From Gymnogyps californianus (taxonomy: Eukaryota > Chordata > Aves > Accipitriformes > Cathartidae): a stretch of 64,000 bases of DNA. The stretch's first letter is position 1, and each line of letters starts with the position of its first letter. Under the pieces are notes generated by a model. It worked only from the letters and a program-made list of their open reading frames with translations. It was not told where the DNA came from and did no database searches. The translations under genes and the position numbers were made by a program. Location of the stretch: assembly GCF_018139145.2 (NCBI RefSeq), contig NC_059481.1, positions 7,304,368 through 7,368,367 of the forward strand, given 5' to 3'. Positions 12,312-27,000 of this stretch are shown one piece after another.

Positions 12312-12918
12312 TGCTTAAAAACTCTTGAAAAGCTGAAGACCTTAATTATAACTGTGGCTATTGTCTTTGTACATAAGTTACGAAGATACTCTGATTTTTC
12401 ACGTAGATCAATTCCCATATTTCAGGAAGAAAATATTCGGTTCATTTCAGTGCACAAACAAGTTTTGAGTGTGTGGGAAATACTAATATTCCCATCCTTA
12501 ACCAGAAGGGTTCCTGCAGTAATGCCAGGCACGGACCAAGGGATCCTGTTTCTGAGACGGTAACAGAAGCTAAGAGCCTGAAGGTCATGGAAAACATTTC
12601 AATTTTTTCAATGGAAAAAGTAGCAAGAAAAATTTCTGCCCCCACCAAACACTGCATTCTGAGGCTGACTGTACTTGCATTATAGGATCATTATTATTTC
12701 CATGAAATTATTATATCTTTGCAGGCTGGCCAATGGTGCCCACATTTACACATGTATTTCATGACATAAAATTCCAAGTCGCTTTTGCGAACAAAAACAC
12801 CACATACTTTTTTTTTAATAATAAAAACCGAATTTTAAAGACGGTTAGAATTAATCACTCACAAATTCTAGTTTCCAAGGGGAAACAGTTCTGGTAAGGC
12901 CAAAAAATTGGCAAAAGC

Positions 12919-12967
12919 CAAAAAAAAAAACCAAACCCAAAACCAAAAACCAAAACAACAACAACCT
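12919..12967. repeat. A/C-rich low-complexity tract
   Basis: An A10 run is followed by interrupted CCAAAA and CAA units. It could be an A-rich tail of an old retroposon, but no body was recognised. Confidence 0.7.
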
Positions 12968-12999
12968 AATAAAAATATTAAAACAGACATGCTACTAGA

Positions 13000-15900
13000 A
13001 TTCTCAGCATATACATTCTAGTCATATATTTGAAAAGCCATTCATACTGACACTCCTGTTATTTGCTATTTTTAAGCACAAGGCTGAGAGCCTGCAATAG
13101 AAATTGTTGCAGCCTTTGTTTCCTCATCTATAACCAGTCTGCCTCTCTGAGCACAACAGTGGAGAAAGGCCAAACAAATAAAATCTATCAATAACAGGAA
13201 AATAGATTGAGCAATATAATCTTAACTTCTACTCTAGAAATAAATCAGTGAAGAATTTCTGGCACGCAAGATAAATGCACTTAGACTCAAAAACAGTTTA
13301 GATTCACTCACATAAAATTCTTTTGGACAGAAACAATTATTTACTACATAAATATGTAATGCCTAACAAAATGTTAAGGTATCTAATCTGTATCAAGAAA
13401 CCTTGATTAAAAAAAAAAATTAGCATTTATCTAAAGAAGCTTGTACTTATATGAATGTTATTCTTTTCCCTGAGTCATCCCCTCAAATTACTTTAATACG
13501 ACGTTGATCATCATGTGGATGCATACAGAATCCAGTTCAGAAATTAAGACATTCAAGGGAGCTCACAGAGCTACCTCAAAAACAGAGACAGTGGTCATTG
13601 TCAATCACCTCTCTGCTTCCCTGGATCCCTGGGCTAGTTGAAGAACAAACAATTAGACCTTCATCCTGCTTGGGGCTTCAGTTCACTGGAAGGTAACTGC
13701 ATGTGCATGGTAATATTGAGACTGAATACATTACACTAGATGCCTATACAACCACACAAAGGGATCTGATATTATATAATTTAAAGACAAACTACACGAT
13801 GGCCTACATATCTTTCGACTTTTTCTTAAGAAACGAGAGACCTGACAAGTCACAAACATATGCAAAGTATTATGGTGTTGAAGTAATCAACCAGGTATTA
13901 CTCTAACAAATGCCAAAGAGTATTTCAGTACAGCTCCATCTGCCCCAATTCACAATGCTGTTCTGAGGAGAAATAAAAATAACCTTAAAAATGTACTCAC
14001 CCAAAAATATATTTCTAATTAAATTAAATGTAAATCCAGTCGCTGGTATAATGACTATTATGGAGTTAATATACTTGGTAGATTTAAACTGGAGTGCTGA
14101 ATTTATTCAGAAACATAAATCAATGAGTCTGAATCAATTCAGAAATACAAATCAAGGTTAATGACAATTTAAAATTTAGCAAATGAAATTCCTTGTTCAT
14201 TTATGGTTAACATCCTTAAGTTAATCTTAAGGCTGCATAGGCTTCACCTAGTATTATGCTTGAGACTTAATAATTTGCCTCGACATTTAGAATAGTTCTT
14301 ACATAAAACTTCGGATTTGTTTTTAAATAAAAAGCAAGATGACAGAATAAACAATGCTGAAAATATACTCCTCTTTCCCAGAGGACTTGTAATCTTGGAT
14401 CAAAAGCCGGCAGTTTTTTCCCTTTCCATCAGTATTATATTTCAAAACTTGTTCCAATTAAAATAAAAAAAAAAAAATTTCTCTGTATTTAAAACTATTA
14501 ACTATATATGTTAAAACCAGTCATATGTATTTTTCTGCATTGTTTTCTATGTACTCGACCAATGAAATACAAAAGAAAGACATAAAATACTTTCATTTCA
14601 TTAAATGTAAAATGTGTTAACTGGTTCAATAGAACAATTTAATTTTTTTTTTTTAATCATTTAAACTATCTTAGGTAAAACAAACTAGCCAAAACTGGCT
14701 CTACTGTATAAGGTCAGTGCTGTGTTCGTATATCCATCAATAGATGAAATTATTATTATAATAAATGAGTCACAGTACAACAACAATATTGTGAAGCAAG
14801 TCTAAGCTACTACAGAGGATTTAATTCTCGGAAACAGCTCCATAACAACCACACTTCTCTGAACAGTAACAAATTAAGGGCATCCACAAGACTCCAGCTG
14901 TGCTAATGAATTCTTCCTTCCACATCTACAGAGATGATCAAAATACCTACAGGACTTTTTAAAGAATGTCAGTGTTCTTATGCCTCCATCCTAAGAAATA
15001 ACTCCGATACATATCATTTGTGTTATTATTCACTTATCATTTTACTAGTTTTACAGACACATATTCAAATTAAAACACTCAGTAGGAAAAATCAAGACAA
15101 AGTATAAAACCAGAACAATTTTTATTAAAAAAATCAAACTACAGAATAATATCTACCACCTCAGAAGCCATTTATAAGATGATTCAAAGGGAAGATGAGT
15201 TTGGGTTAGATTAAATAAAATAGAAACTGCAATAAACCCATGGTCTTCAGTTACAGACTAGATTGCCTTGCTCAGCAATATGCTCTACAAACTAGTTAAG
15301 CAGTATAGTACAGTATCCTGTTTTGATCACTAGATCTTTTCACTGGGGGGAGTGGGGCTAATCACAGCAACAATTACCCAGTGTACTGGTAAGGACATTT
15401 CAAACAACAAATTGATTCTGCAGCCTGTCATATACTTTAAAAATCTACCAAAGAGATTGGGGAAGCAAAATAAGGATGTCATCACAAACATCCAATCACT
15501 AAAGCTTCTGAACAGTCTTGAAACTTTATTACAAATTATAAAGCAGATGAAACTCCTAGTAACAACAGATGCAGTGAAATAATGTACAGACACTCACAGC
15601 TGCTCTCAGAGCACTCTGGTGCACATACATCTCCTTGCACACAGAGCATGCTGGGCACATGCATATCCCCACAGAGAGTGTGCGAGGTCAATCACTCCAT
15701 CCTGCTAATGAGAGCAGGCAAGCACAGAGAAAAAAACACAGAGTTTCTACATCTCCTCTGCAAGGAAGCATACAAGATATCATACCCATTCAATGGCATA
15801 ATACTTACTACAGTGAACTAAAAATTAATGTTATAGGTGAAAATGTGCATCCCCTATCTAAAAAAGGCAATCATGCCCTAGCTAATTCTCACTTTCTGAT

Positions 15901-17366
15901 TACCTCTTCCTTTGTTGCCTCTTCCATTTTGTTGTGCATTCCACAGTGCTTTATTCAGGCTGCCCTTTGTACTTATTGTCTCTCTCTTCTCTTTTGGGTA
16001 ATCTCCAACCCTACTGCGTTACTTTTGTATTTTGCATGCTGACATCCACTGACCTCTAAAGCAGTAGTACACAGCAATTCTAGCCAAATTCACTTCATTG
16101 TCAGTACATGGCAAGAAGAGACAAAATAATGCACCTGAAAAAGGTAAGACTAGAAAAGAATGGAAAGGTGGGTGGAAAAAAAGAAGACTAGGCATTTCTA
16201 TAACATTTTGCAAAATTACTCCTTGGAATTCCACCCTGATGCAAGTGGAAGTACACTGGAGATTATCTGTCTCACTATGACTGTAGGTTAACTGAAAACT
16301 TGCTGTGTGCATGTTTATTGAGAGCAGGCTAGCACCAGCTGCCTCCAGAAAATATGCAGAACTGCACTTGTTCATATTTTAAGTAACTGCAGTGCTCTGA
16401 TCTCCAAGGAGAGCTCCTTCTTCCACAGGGGCTGATTTTAGCAGGAAAGTGTTATGCCCATATTCCTTTAAACATACAGTTCTCAAGATGCTGATTTTAG
16501 TAGTGTCTCAAGTCCAATCAAAGAGTTACAATACTAAAAATGAAAAAGACCTTAGATCTTAGACATTCCATCACCATTAAAGTTCATAAGACAAGCTCCT
16601 TATCAATGCTTTCAAAAAGTCTCCCTTGCTGTCATTCCCACAAAACATCATCACTGTCTCTCAGGGAAAGAAGGGAACAATTTCTCTGCATCTATACATT
16701 GTAGGGGTGGTCAATGTCTGTAATGCTATGAGCCATGTACAAAATCTGTCATATGGTCAGCAACCACAAGATCCATTCATACACCTCAGAGCTGTCACAT
16801 AGACTCCCAAGGCAGTTCACACACAAATGAGGACGATGACTCCCCAGCGGCCCAAGTGCTCTATCACGTAGGGCAGTCCCAAAATGCACCTGCATCCCAA
16901 CGTGACCTTCAGAAGCCCTAGCACCGGTGCAGCACTTGAACAGCTTGAGAGCCATATGCAGCTAAAGAATCAAAGGTTAGTCACATCTTAACTATTGTTA
17001 TAAATAGATTGTAAGGTCCTTGAGAGTAAATACTTTGTGTTCACACAATGCCTAGTACAACAAAATCCCTGTTGAGGAATTGGACTCAGAAGTGCTACTG
17101 CTATACAAGGTAGCTTGTGCAAAGTCAGAGTTTGTTTCACTGTAATAAACATTAAAATATGCATGTAATGAACGTTACTACAACAAGCTCATTCTACAAG
17201 GCAGTATGTATTCCACATCTTTCTCTGAGAGCTGATAATCCTATTCTTTCTCTTTTCTCCCAAGTCTTCTGCAACGTGGAGTAGCTGTTCTGCAACATTT
17301 CTGGGTTGCAGATAACCATTTATCAATATTCAACAAAAAATACAGATATTTCTTTTTTATACGTAC
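13000..17366. other. AT-rich non-coding DNA
   Basis: I see no secure gene. At about 16,690-16,960 the minus strand is less AT-rich and carries a 68-codon open frame. It has no splice support and no recognisable domain. Confidence 0.5.
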
Positions 17367-17436
17367 CACTAAAGCTGAGCATTTCAAGGGCTAATATCTG
17401 GGGAAGCACAGCATGATGATCCTCCTTAAAGGAGAA
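17367..17436 (-). other. Possible small coding exon, unidentified
   Basis: On the minus strand a good polypyrimidine tract and acceptor (TTTTATTGCCCTTCAG) precedes 70 bases open as FSFKEDHHAVLPQILALE and onward. The donor-like G/GTACGT follows. Read this way it starts in phase 0 and ends in phase 1. The phase-0 start fits the phase-0 end of the exon at 20,923-21,055. Short exon-like segments arise by chance often in 20 kb, so this is only a candidate. Confidence 0.2.
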
Positions 17437-20400
17437 CTGAAGGGCAATAAAACAGGTTTTACTTAGTCTGTGGGAACAGGTCCTAATCTGACTAAGTGGT
17501 AGCACTAATACATGGAGAAGATAAAGAAAAGAAGGATGAAAGAAGTTGAAGACAGATACACGTTTTAAGGGAGCTGCTGTACTGTCACCCTGTGGCTTAA
17601 CATTATTTCACTGCTTTATCTTCTTGCTTGCTGTCTTAGCAAAATGGTAACGAGAGGCATCACTATTACAAACCCCCGTATCATCCACTTAAGACAGCAG
17701 AGGTATCACTAAGAAATAAAAAACAGATTTTGTCAGCAATCCTGCAGACTCCCACCACTTGTAATCAGGGAGAATTTATACCTCTTAAAAGGATGTTAAG
17801 GATACTAAAGTGTGAGCCAGCTATGGGATGGTAACACAGGTATGCAATGCAACAACCAGGAGTTGTGCGCTTTGACAGTCTCTCACAAATACCTGAGGCT
17901 TGCAATAAGTCATTGCAGCAGCAAGCCATCCAATAATGAGGTTTTATATGCAAAGACCTCTCTATATTCTTAGGTATATCATCCATATTAAGAGCCACAG
18001 GTATAACTAAAAGTCATTAATATCACAAACTTCAGATTTTATTAACTGTGGTAAAAAAGAAACTTGGCAGCATCGCATCTCAGACAACCCTCAGAAGGCA
18101 CCTGTGGTATTTCCCTCCAAGTTACTCTTTGGCCTCTGCTGAAGTTTTACACATGCAATAGGCTCTTTGCTGATTATCCCCTCCCTTCCAAATATCCACC
18201 CTGTTTTTTAATGAGCCTCCCAGCTTAATGCAGTTCCCGCAACTTATCTCCTGCCATAGCTGAAGTCACGGTAAAGTAGTAAATACAGTATTTTCATGTA
18301 TTGAATTTTTTATGTGCATATTGCATGGAAATCCAGAACTTTCCCACTGGGGACACATTTCTTCACGCTTGGAGAAAAGAAAGCATAACTTATTTTTTAC
18401 GTCTTTCTGCTGATAGGATTTCTCCTCAGTAAGAATTTGCTTAGTGATAGGGAACAAAAGGTTTACAAAAAAGATCAGTTTGGGATGCACATAGGCATTA
18501 CTTATTTTACAGTGAAATTCAGTAACATTCAGAATTATTAATGGATCTCAATCTCATTACATGATGAAGAAAACCAACACTTCACTGGATGCTCAAATCA
18601 CTTTGAGTTTGTCAGCATATAAGTTATCCACACATTTAAATATGAAACGTCTTATCTTTGTTGTATATAAAAAGGATATACTGCAGCATAAAACAGTTGT
18701 AAAGAGAAAGTTTTAAAAAGCTCTTCCCCCTCATTGTGTAAAAGAATTTCTCACTTCTACTAAATCTTTTATTTTCAATTTTATTCTATATGCCAGTGCC
18801 TGAGCTTTCTTACTAGAAAAAGATGCTTAACATGAAAAACATTCAGTTCTGGGAGCACTCTGGAAAGATTTACGCATACTAATTTCCTCAATTATTTCTT
18901 TAGATCTATTTTTAATCACAATTTTAAAACAATAAAAGTACCATTACACAGTATCAAGAAATATTTCAGTGTGATTCTAAATTATGTAGCAGCAAGAAAA
19001 TCCATATTTATAACTGATTTGTGTGCTTAGTTATTTAAACTGGTATCATCCTTTAACATGAGACCTCAGAATAAAAAGTGAGCTTCCTCTCCTGATCCTA
19101 ATTATCAATACTTAGCTATTAATGTATGAATTTATACATGTACCTACTCTACACATTTGTATGCTACAGATACAGACATACCCCATTACTATCTGTCTCA
19201 AATCTCTTTGCAAAGGTTCTATGGCATGCAAGATATTCTTTTTACCGTTGGCTATAATCTCTTTTTCTTTGAAGGCCCCAAGAGTAGATTTAGATAAAAC
19301 TCCTTAATAGGACCACACAGACGAAGATCCATATAGCACAAGCCAGAATTATTGTTTCAGTAATCTTGGTCCCTAAGGAAATTTTTAACCTTCAGTAAGG
19401 TAATGATTACACAGATATCACTGCTGTGACAACAGATACACCAAAACTAGCTTTAAATTAGGCAGTGCGAGTTACTGACAGCACAGAAGTGAGCACAGGC
19501 TCACTGCACACGTGTTTCCCCAGCTATGGGACCCAGCTTTGCAGCACCCACACTGCTAGAAGTATCTGGACACCATACAATACACTAAATCACAAATCCT
19601 TGCTACTAATTTCATTACTTCCTTAAACACCAATCAACAAGCTCTTTGTCCCAAAGATAGCACTATAAGACTTAGTAATTAGAAACAAAATAGTCCTGAG
19701 AAAAAAATACCAATTATGCTATTGGCATCATCTGTAAAAAACATCCCATTGAATTATGCAACATACTCAAACCATTGTTTTGCTTTAAAAATGTTGCCCC
19801 AAATTGCATCTGAACATTTTAGTTATATTGTTTATATTACCATGTAATGCCAGACAATATCTCCACGTCACTATTGATTTGTACATTTTAAAGACAGCAC
19901 GTATTTCCTATCTACCTCTTTCATCCTCGTATTTAATAACCAGTTTACAATTTAACATATTCTTTGACATTATTTTAGTATTTCAAAACTCCATTATATT
20001 AATTTATCAGAATATAATTTGTTTTGGCCAAATTCCCCTCAGTTAGTTGAGAGGTGTAGCTTTTAATGGTTTTTCAATAAAGATTTTTTGAAAACATACT
20101 GTGTTTAGCACTAATTCCAATATTTTGTAAACAGTATAAATAGCAGGAAATCCACCCCTGTGTCCCATACTCTTTCACATTAACAATTTCTTTTCTTCCA
20201 TTATTTGAATGTAAACAACTCCTCCTGACTTAGAAGTTGTGTAAAAAACTATTCGTTTCCTCTCTCAATTCAGCGAAATCTCTAAAGTATCACCTATACA
20301 AATTCTTTGAAACCATGATCACATTGAATTTTCTGAAACCGTAAGACAAACATATCTACACCCTAACCAAAGAGAAGAAAATAAGTATATACCAGTACTG

Positions 20401-20922
20401 CTTAACTGTAGTAAAACATCATCTGTGATACTAGCTTCTAAGTGCTATAAGCACACACATCTTTTTAGGAACATTTATTTCTTTTTCCAGTACTCTATTA
20501 TAGCCATATACAACTAAAATAATTTTGTGGGTTTTGTAAAAATAATCTATTTTACTTTAAATGCAACTTCCAAAATCTAAATATAAAATCAGAATTTGAA
20601 AACAACACATTTCATTTTTCATAATTACTCCATTTCCAGTTAATTACTTCAACTTACGCAGGTGGCAATATTGAAATCTGACATCAAAATTTATATCTAA
20701 TGGTTGCTGAAGAACAAAAACATACTTATGCATCACTAATTATGAAAGCAACTTCACTGTTCTTAACATTTGGCAGCGCAGAACTGCAATTACAACATCA
20801 TTAAGTACAATACCTTTTCTAATTCTGACAAAGAGATAAACCCAATGCAAGAGGGACAACTGCTTTATTAGCAAGATTCTCATAATTTCATATAGGATAA
20901 ATGTAAAAGATATGGTACTTAC
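17437..20922. other. AT-rich DNA, intronic if the gene continues leftwards
   Basis: I see no coding exon here. The minus-strand frames near 17,765-17,998 and 18,266-18,490 lack convincing splice context. Confidence 0.45.
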
Positions 20923-21055
20923 AGTGAATTCACAGAAATCAATGCTATCAAGACTTTTGCTTCTGTGTATTCTCCCTTTTATTCTTCTTAAAGAGGGCTT
21001 TCCCTGACTTACACTACAGGTAGCACCATTGGGATTTTCAGAAGATGGAGTTACC
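20923..21055 (-). CDS. Second coding exon of an unidentified minus-strand gene (basic, Ser-rich segment)
   Basis: This is a 133-bp internal coding exon. On the minus strand the acceptor CTTTTTGTTTGGCAG precedes it, and the donor ACT/GTAAGT follows it. It is open in one frame for one base plus 44 codons, so it enters in phase 2 and leaves in phase 0. The peptide starts VTPSSENPNGATCSVSQG and continues as KPSLRRIKGRIHRSKSLDS, then IDFCEFT. The middle is strongly basic, and RSKSLDS looks like a basophilic-kinase or 14-3-3-type phosphosite (inference from motif only). Its phase fits the CpG-island exon at 30,270-30,364: that exon ends in TG, this one begins with G, giving a Trp codon at the junction. 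No catalytic domain is visible and I do not recognise the protein. Downstream exons must lie to the left, probably partly outside the window. Confidence 0.78.
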
Positions 21056-24000
21056 CTGCCAAACAAAAAGAGCCACATATCAGACAAAGAATTTATGTTT
21101 TTATTGAATACATTTGCTTGAAGTAAAAAATTTACAAAGGAAAACATTGCCATGCTATACAAAGAAGGAATGCCATTCCAGGCTTTATTTTTCAATCAGT
21201 AAGTGCCAAAATAAGACCACAAAAGTGTGTAGAAATCTAGGTCCCATCAAGTCCACCACTGCTTGCAGATTTAGTCAAAAACATATCATAGTCATCATTT
21301 TTGTACAAAAGTGAGAAGTATCAGAAAAAAAGACAGATTACAGAAAAATATATTTAACTTCTGAAAAATTAAAAGGAATATTTTTTCTCTATTAATTCAG
21401 TGAAAAACTGAATCCTATGATACATGTTGATGGCTGTCAGTTAAATCAGTATAGCCTGGCAGTATTTGGCTTTTGACCTTTCCAGTTCGAGCGCTAATGG
21501 TACGTCAGCTATTCTAGCAATGAGTAACAATGAACAATAATGAAATGAATAGGATCTCTTAAAGTTATAGGGGTAATATATTAAGGAACTACACTTTATA
21601 AGGTCTTTCATCACACTGTAGTCTACACATAGTCCTAAGGGGAGTCAGTAACTAAAATATTTTGAGTAAGTAATCCATATTTCAAGGAACTTGTTGGAAG
21701 TTGCTAATGAGTAGAAGTAAGTGGGGTTAACAATTAACCAAATGTATTAAGGTTTGTGAGGTCAATATTTTAAATGCAAAATAGTCTCTAGTCAGTCTGA
21801 CACCACATTAGAAAAAGGAAAACTGCACTCCAGCAAATATGCTCACCAAGAATCGCCTAAAAACGTAAAATTCTTCATGTGCAGATTTACACTTGTTTCA
21901 TGTAATTTCTCAACTGCAGCCATAAGAGACTTAAAAAACTAGCTTAAATGAGAAATAATATATATCTGGTTTGCATTTCCCAAGACTTTGGACAGCAGTT
22001 CACTGTTTTTCTCTGTAACCATTAAGATTCCTCTCACAAAAAAATATTTGTGTTTTAGGTTCTTTTACTTAGAATTAATGGCTTTGGTATACACATAAAT
22101 GTTTTTACAAAAAGAAAGGTGGAGATGTCTTATACATACACATCACCAAAAAGGGACATTGCATAGAGTGGGCCACATTAACACTTGAAATACAAAATTC
22201 AAAGTACAAAATAGAATAACCACAGGCTGAATACACTTGTTTGATTAGTGAGACTCCTAGGTCTACACAGCTTCATGATCAGGATAAAAGGTCCAAATGC
22301 ATGTTCACAGGAGGCTAGGGAGAAGAAAAAGTTGCAATAGCCAAACCTGAAAACAGATCTTTTCAAATCTCTTATTCAATTTATAAAGATAAAGCCCTTC
22401 ATTTTTTTGTTGAATTACTGTGATTACCAAATCAATATTTTGTTTTCAGATGCCGAGTTTTTTGGGTTTTTTTACACATGCACACATACACACACATGAA
22501 CAGCTTGCTGTAAGCTCTCTTGATAATATAGTGATTTGTTTTAGATGTTTTTTTCCCCTTGGTTAATTTACTGCCAACTTTTAACTGCAAAGATAAATAA
22601 AAATTTCTAACTGAAAACATAACTATAATATTCAGACATTTCAATTACATTAAGAACTTCCTGCTGAAACTGCAGCAGATCTTTTGGTATAATTGGATTA
22701 AATTCTGAGAAACATGCCTGGCTACTACGGTAACTTATTTGTTCACAGAACAGAAACTGCAAAAAATGCCACAGATTCCCTGCTAAAATGTCTTAAAGAA
22801 TTACCACGACAAATTTCCAAAGACAATTGCTCAGTCTACTCTTGTTCCACAGACAGTGACATTTACAGTGATAGTACGTTTCTATTGTATGAATGTATCT
22901 TCTGTTACCAAGCTCTCCAAACACCTCTGATAAAAGTTAATCCAAATGTACGTAACTGTACGTATTCTGAGTTCATGTCAAACGCAGATGTTGGAGCCCA
23001 CAGAGAGTTCCATTGTTTCAGTACAGTTAGAGGTCTGTATTTATTCTCTCTCCAGAAAATCTCTGAGGGCTGTCTATTTCATTACTTATCATTTGGGTCA
23101 ATAAATCTTCACGTGCACCTCCGGCGAATTAAATGCTTGGTACTTTAGACTTCTTCCTTATACTTAATAGACATTTTTTTAAAACAGCTGTAAGCTGCTT
23201 TGGGCTTTTCTTCATTTTGAACTATATTTCAAGCCACTTATGTTAGGTCCTTACCTATAAATGTGCATTTCTTTAAGTTGCAAGTCTTTTATGTTTTCTG
23301 ACATTGAGAAGCCTTTACAAAAAAAAATAAAATAAGAAAAACCTTATGTGAAAGAAAAACAAGTAAAAATAACGGGCTAATCAAAGTTATGTAGTCTTAA
23401 CAAAGAACTAAACTAATGGTATGTTTTGAAGGCCCTTCCACTTGGGAGCTCCACTCTTTAAAGCCACTTGAAAAAATGAACTTGCTGCCTCTGGAATCCA
23501 TCCATCATTTCATTCTGCTGGAGAATAAATTATGGCTATTACTTGTTAGCTTCTGAGATTCAGAAAAATGCTTTTAAAATCACATTTAACTTTCAAAATA
23601 TAATTTCATGGGAAGAAACATCACAATTGAAAGACTCCCTTCAATCCTTTATAAAATCATTAATTTCTAGGTGTCTTTACAAGAAAATAAAGTATTATTT
23701 AACCAACCAAAGAAAAATCCAATCAGTATCATTCCTGGGAATCTGGAAGCTTTGTACTGTATTGTGCACCAAAGGAAGGCTATGAAGCAAGATATCCATA
23801 TTTACAGAATCATGGGGGTTTGACTCTATGGTTGATGAGGAAACTTTGGGACAAGTGCAAAGAAATTAAATATCAGCTTCTCCAGTGCCTCTGCTACTTC
23901 TACAGTTTTAGCAAAGAGAAGCAATAACAGACCTGAGACAGACTTGGAGCTATTTCACCCCGTCTTCTCAGAATGCTGGATGCAGCAATGAAACTCTCAA

Positions 24001-27000
24001 GAATCCATTTCCAGTAACACTCGTGCAGTACTGCAACAGGAACTCTTTCAAGTACTAGAAATTTCCACAAGGAATACAACTCAAAAGTTAAGACTATAAA
24101 GTTGCAAGATAAACACGAGTGTCAGCTTCAGTGAGTCCAAATTCATGAGACAAGGCCCAAAGTGTTTGAGTTTGACTTGAAACTAAATTATTCAAAAATC
24201 TGAAAAACAGCTTTTTAAAATCCTTCTCACTTTTGAATCTTGCTTTGTGTTCTCAAAGTGTTCATTGTAACCAGAGAAACAGAATTTATTCTTTTTAAAT
24301 GAATACTGAAACTATAATGCAATATTCTACGGTTCTGGCATCTGAACCTTAAGTTTAAAAAAATTAATTATTAATTAAATTTACTACACCTGATAATCTC
24401 CTTTCATCTTTTATTTGTATTGCTTAATTAATAGAAAATTAATAAGTGAATTGCTAAGTCACTGGCTGTCATACATGCATCAGGGGTATACATGAATTAT
24501 CACAGGTTAAAGCAGAAAGATTTGTAAGAGCCCTTTTAAAATGTCTGCAGCTCATCAACTACTTCAAGGCAAGTACTCTTGAATCAAAACCTAAGAATGA
24601 TGCATTCAAGGCAGTCTAGAGCTTTCAAAAGTAGAATATAGCATCAAGATCTTCGAAGGGAGTGAACAATTCCAGAGGCCTTGTTTGAAATGTGCTGTTT
24701 CTGTTCAAATAATGTGTTTAATATTCTGGAAATATAACACCTTTCTAATGGAGCTCATCACGGGAATCCTAAATTAAGGCACCGCAATTCATTAAATTTT
24801 GGAAATTTTAGTCAAGTAAAATTGAACCATTTTATAAATCTCACCTGGAGCCCAAGGCCCTTATTTATTATCCACAATTCTTACAACAGTTTCATTGACC
24901 TTGACTGGTTCCTGATCATATATCACATTACATAACAGTGACTCTAAATTATTTCTCTAGTTTGTAAAATAAGCAAAAACCTTAAACTTTCAGTATTTGT
25001 ATTCCGCTGATGAACATGCTAGCCTAACAAAATACTATGCAACAATGACTTCAAGGTGCAGCATCACATCAAGGGCTAACAACTTAATACACTTCATAAC
25101 ATAATTAGATGGAATGTATATCATGTAACAGTTTTTTGTTAATAAAAACTGTATTTATATTCTACTTGCACATAATTACTATTTATAACCACCTCCAATA
25201 TTCCCTATGTTTTTTGTAGTTAAATTTTGTCTGAAAAGACTAATTTCATGTTATTTTCTAGACAGACTAGTTAGATTGAACATCTTTTAAGAACTGAAAA
25301 AATTCTCTTCTTGTTTAGTGATTAGAGTTCGGCACAATTTTACAAAAGACAATATCAGAATATTTAAAAAACAATTCTTGAAATGACACATTTTCTGTAT
25401 TTGTTTTCCGAGTGTAGTATTAATGCTAGAGTTAATGCAGAGAGGACAAATTTTTGACAACTATGTAGCCTCAACAAGACTTAGAACAGTGACATAATTA
25501 TTACGCTTTTCATATACTGCAAGTTGTCTGCCTATCTTATAAAAAAAGCATTTAGGTACTTCTAGCAAACTATCATTATAAGTGATTTCACAACATGTAA
25601 GTCAAACTTCTTAGAACCTTCTACCTCTAGTAGTTATACAGATCTCAGTTAAGAGATGTGTAAAATTTCCATAATCATATGTCCTCCCATTAGAAGACAG
25701 GCTTCCTCAGTACTACAGAAAGTGAGGACGTCAGCTGGACTCAGCTGAATGTGATCAGTATGCCTTCTGGCTCATACACAGGGGTGGAAAAGCTGAAACT
25801 TACTCCCACTGATCAAACTGGAAGACCTAATAGTTATAGCTGCTCATTATTTGTTTTGGGGGGGGGGGGGAAGACAAATTTGAAACAATGACTAGTAATA
25901 CGGAACAGTCAGCTGCTATGCTAAATTCTTGTGCACGTCTGCAAATATCTTCAGTTCTAAGCACAGTATCCTGCCTTCATCAGAAAAAAAAAGGTATTAA
26001 TTAATTTGCAACATGAATAAATCCTTACAATGGACTAAACTGAAATCGTTATCCCCATTTCAAACAAATATTAACAGGAACCAGTACTCAAAAATGGAAA
26101 ATATCCGCTCTGGTGATCTGTATTTTTCCACATAGTTCTGTAGAGACACCCAAGAGGTTCAATCTTTGATGCTTTCTTTCTCCTATACTAAAGCGACATT
26201 TTCCATTACTTGACTATTCCAAATATGACTCTACTTAGGACATAAACAAACAATGGCACTTTTCTCCCCAGGGATGGTCATAATGATAAAACAGGTATCC
26301 TTCATTACAAGCCTGGGCTTCTACATCCAAGCCCCAGCCTGAATACAAAGACTCTGAGTCAACAAAGCTTTTAGATCGGTGCTTAATTCCAGACACGCTG
26401 GTTACTCTTCACTGATTTCAAATAAGTTTACTCCTATGCTTGAAAATAAACATGCCTGTGCAATATCTTACAAGAAGCAGCTATCATTTAACATCCAGGC
26501 TTCCACATCACACGTTCTTTTAACAATAGCACCGAACAGGGAAACTGGATCCAGTCAAAACTCAAATTCTGTAGTGCATTGCATCTGCATTCTTTTCTGT
26601 AACCTAGATTGCCTCAGACAACTACCAATCATTCTTAAAAGATGCAGGAAATGGAAATATGGAATAGCCTCAGCCATTTCCACAATATTCTTCACTACGA
26701 AAACTTATCACTAACCGAGCTTTTTGTCTTATTTCATGACTCTGCACTCCCTTCCACCAAGGGGAGCACAGGGGGAGTAAGCCAAAGCAGAGGAAGCCTT
26801 TCAAAGTAGAGACAAATGCTGTAAGAAACAGAAGGGCATATTAGTGAGAAGAACTATTAGAGTTGGTAAGATATCCTGTTCTGGTTTTTTGTTTGTTTGT
26901 TTGCCTGCTCCTTCTCCTTGCAGCAGAGAAACATAATATTCAGTGTGACAAGAAATTATGGTCTACTTCTGTAGTTCCCCTTAATAATGTGATTTAGTAT

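Noticed and set aside
15635..16042. 135-codon plus-strand frame
   Set aside because: It overlaps other frames, has no recognised domain or splice context, and its C-terminal part is simple hydrophobic translation of AT-rich sequence.
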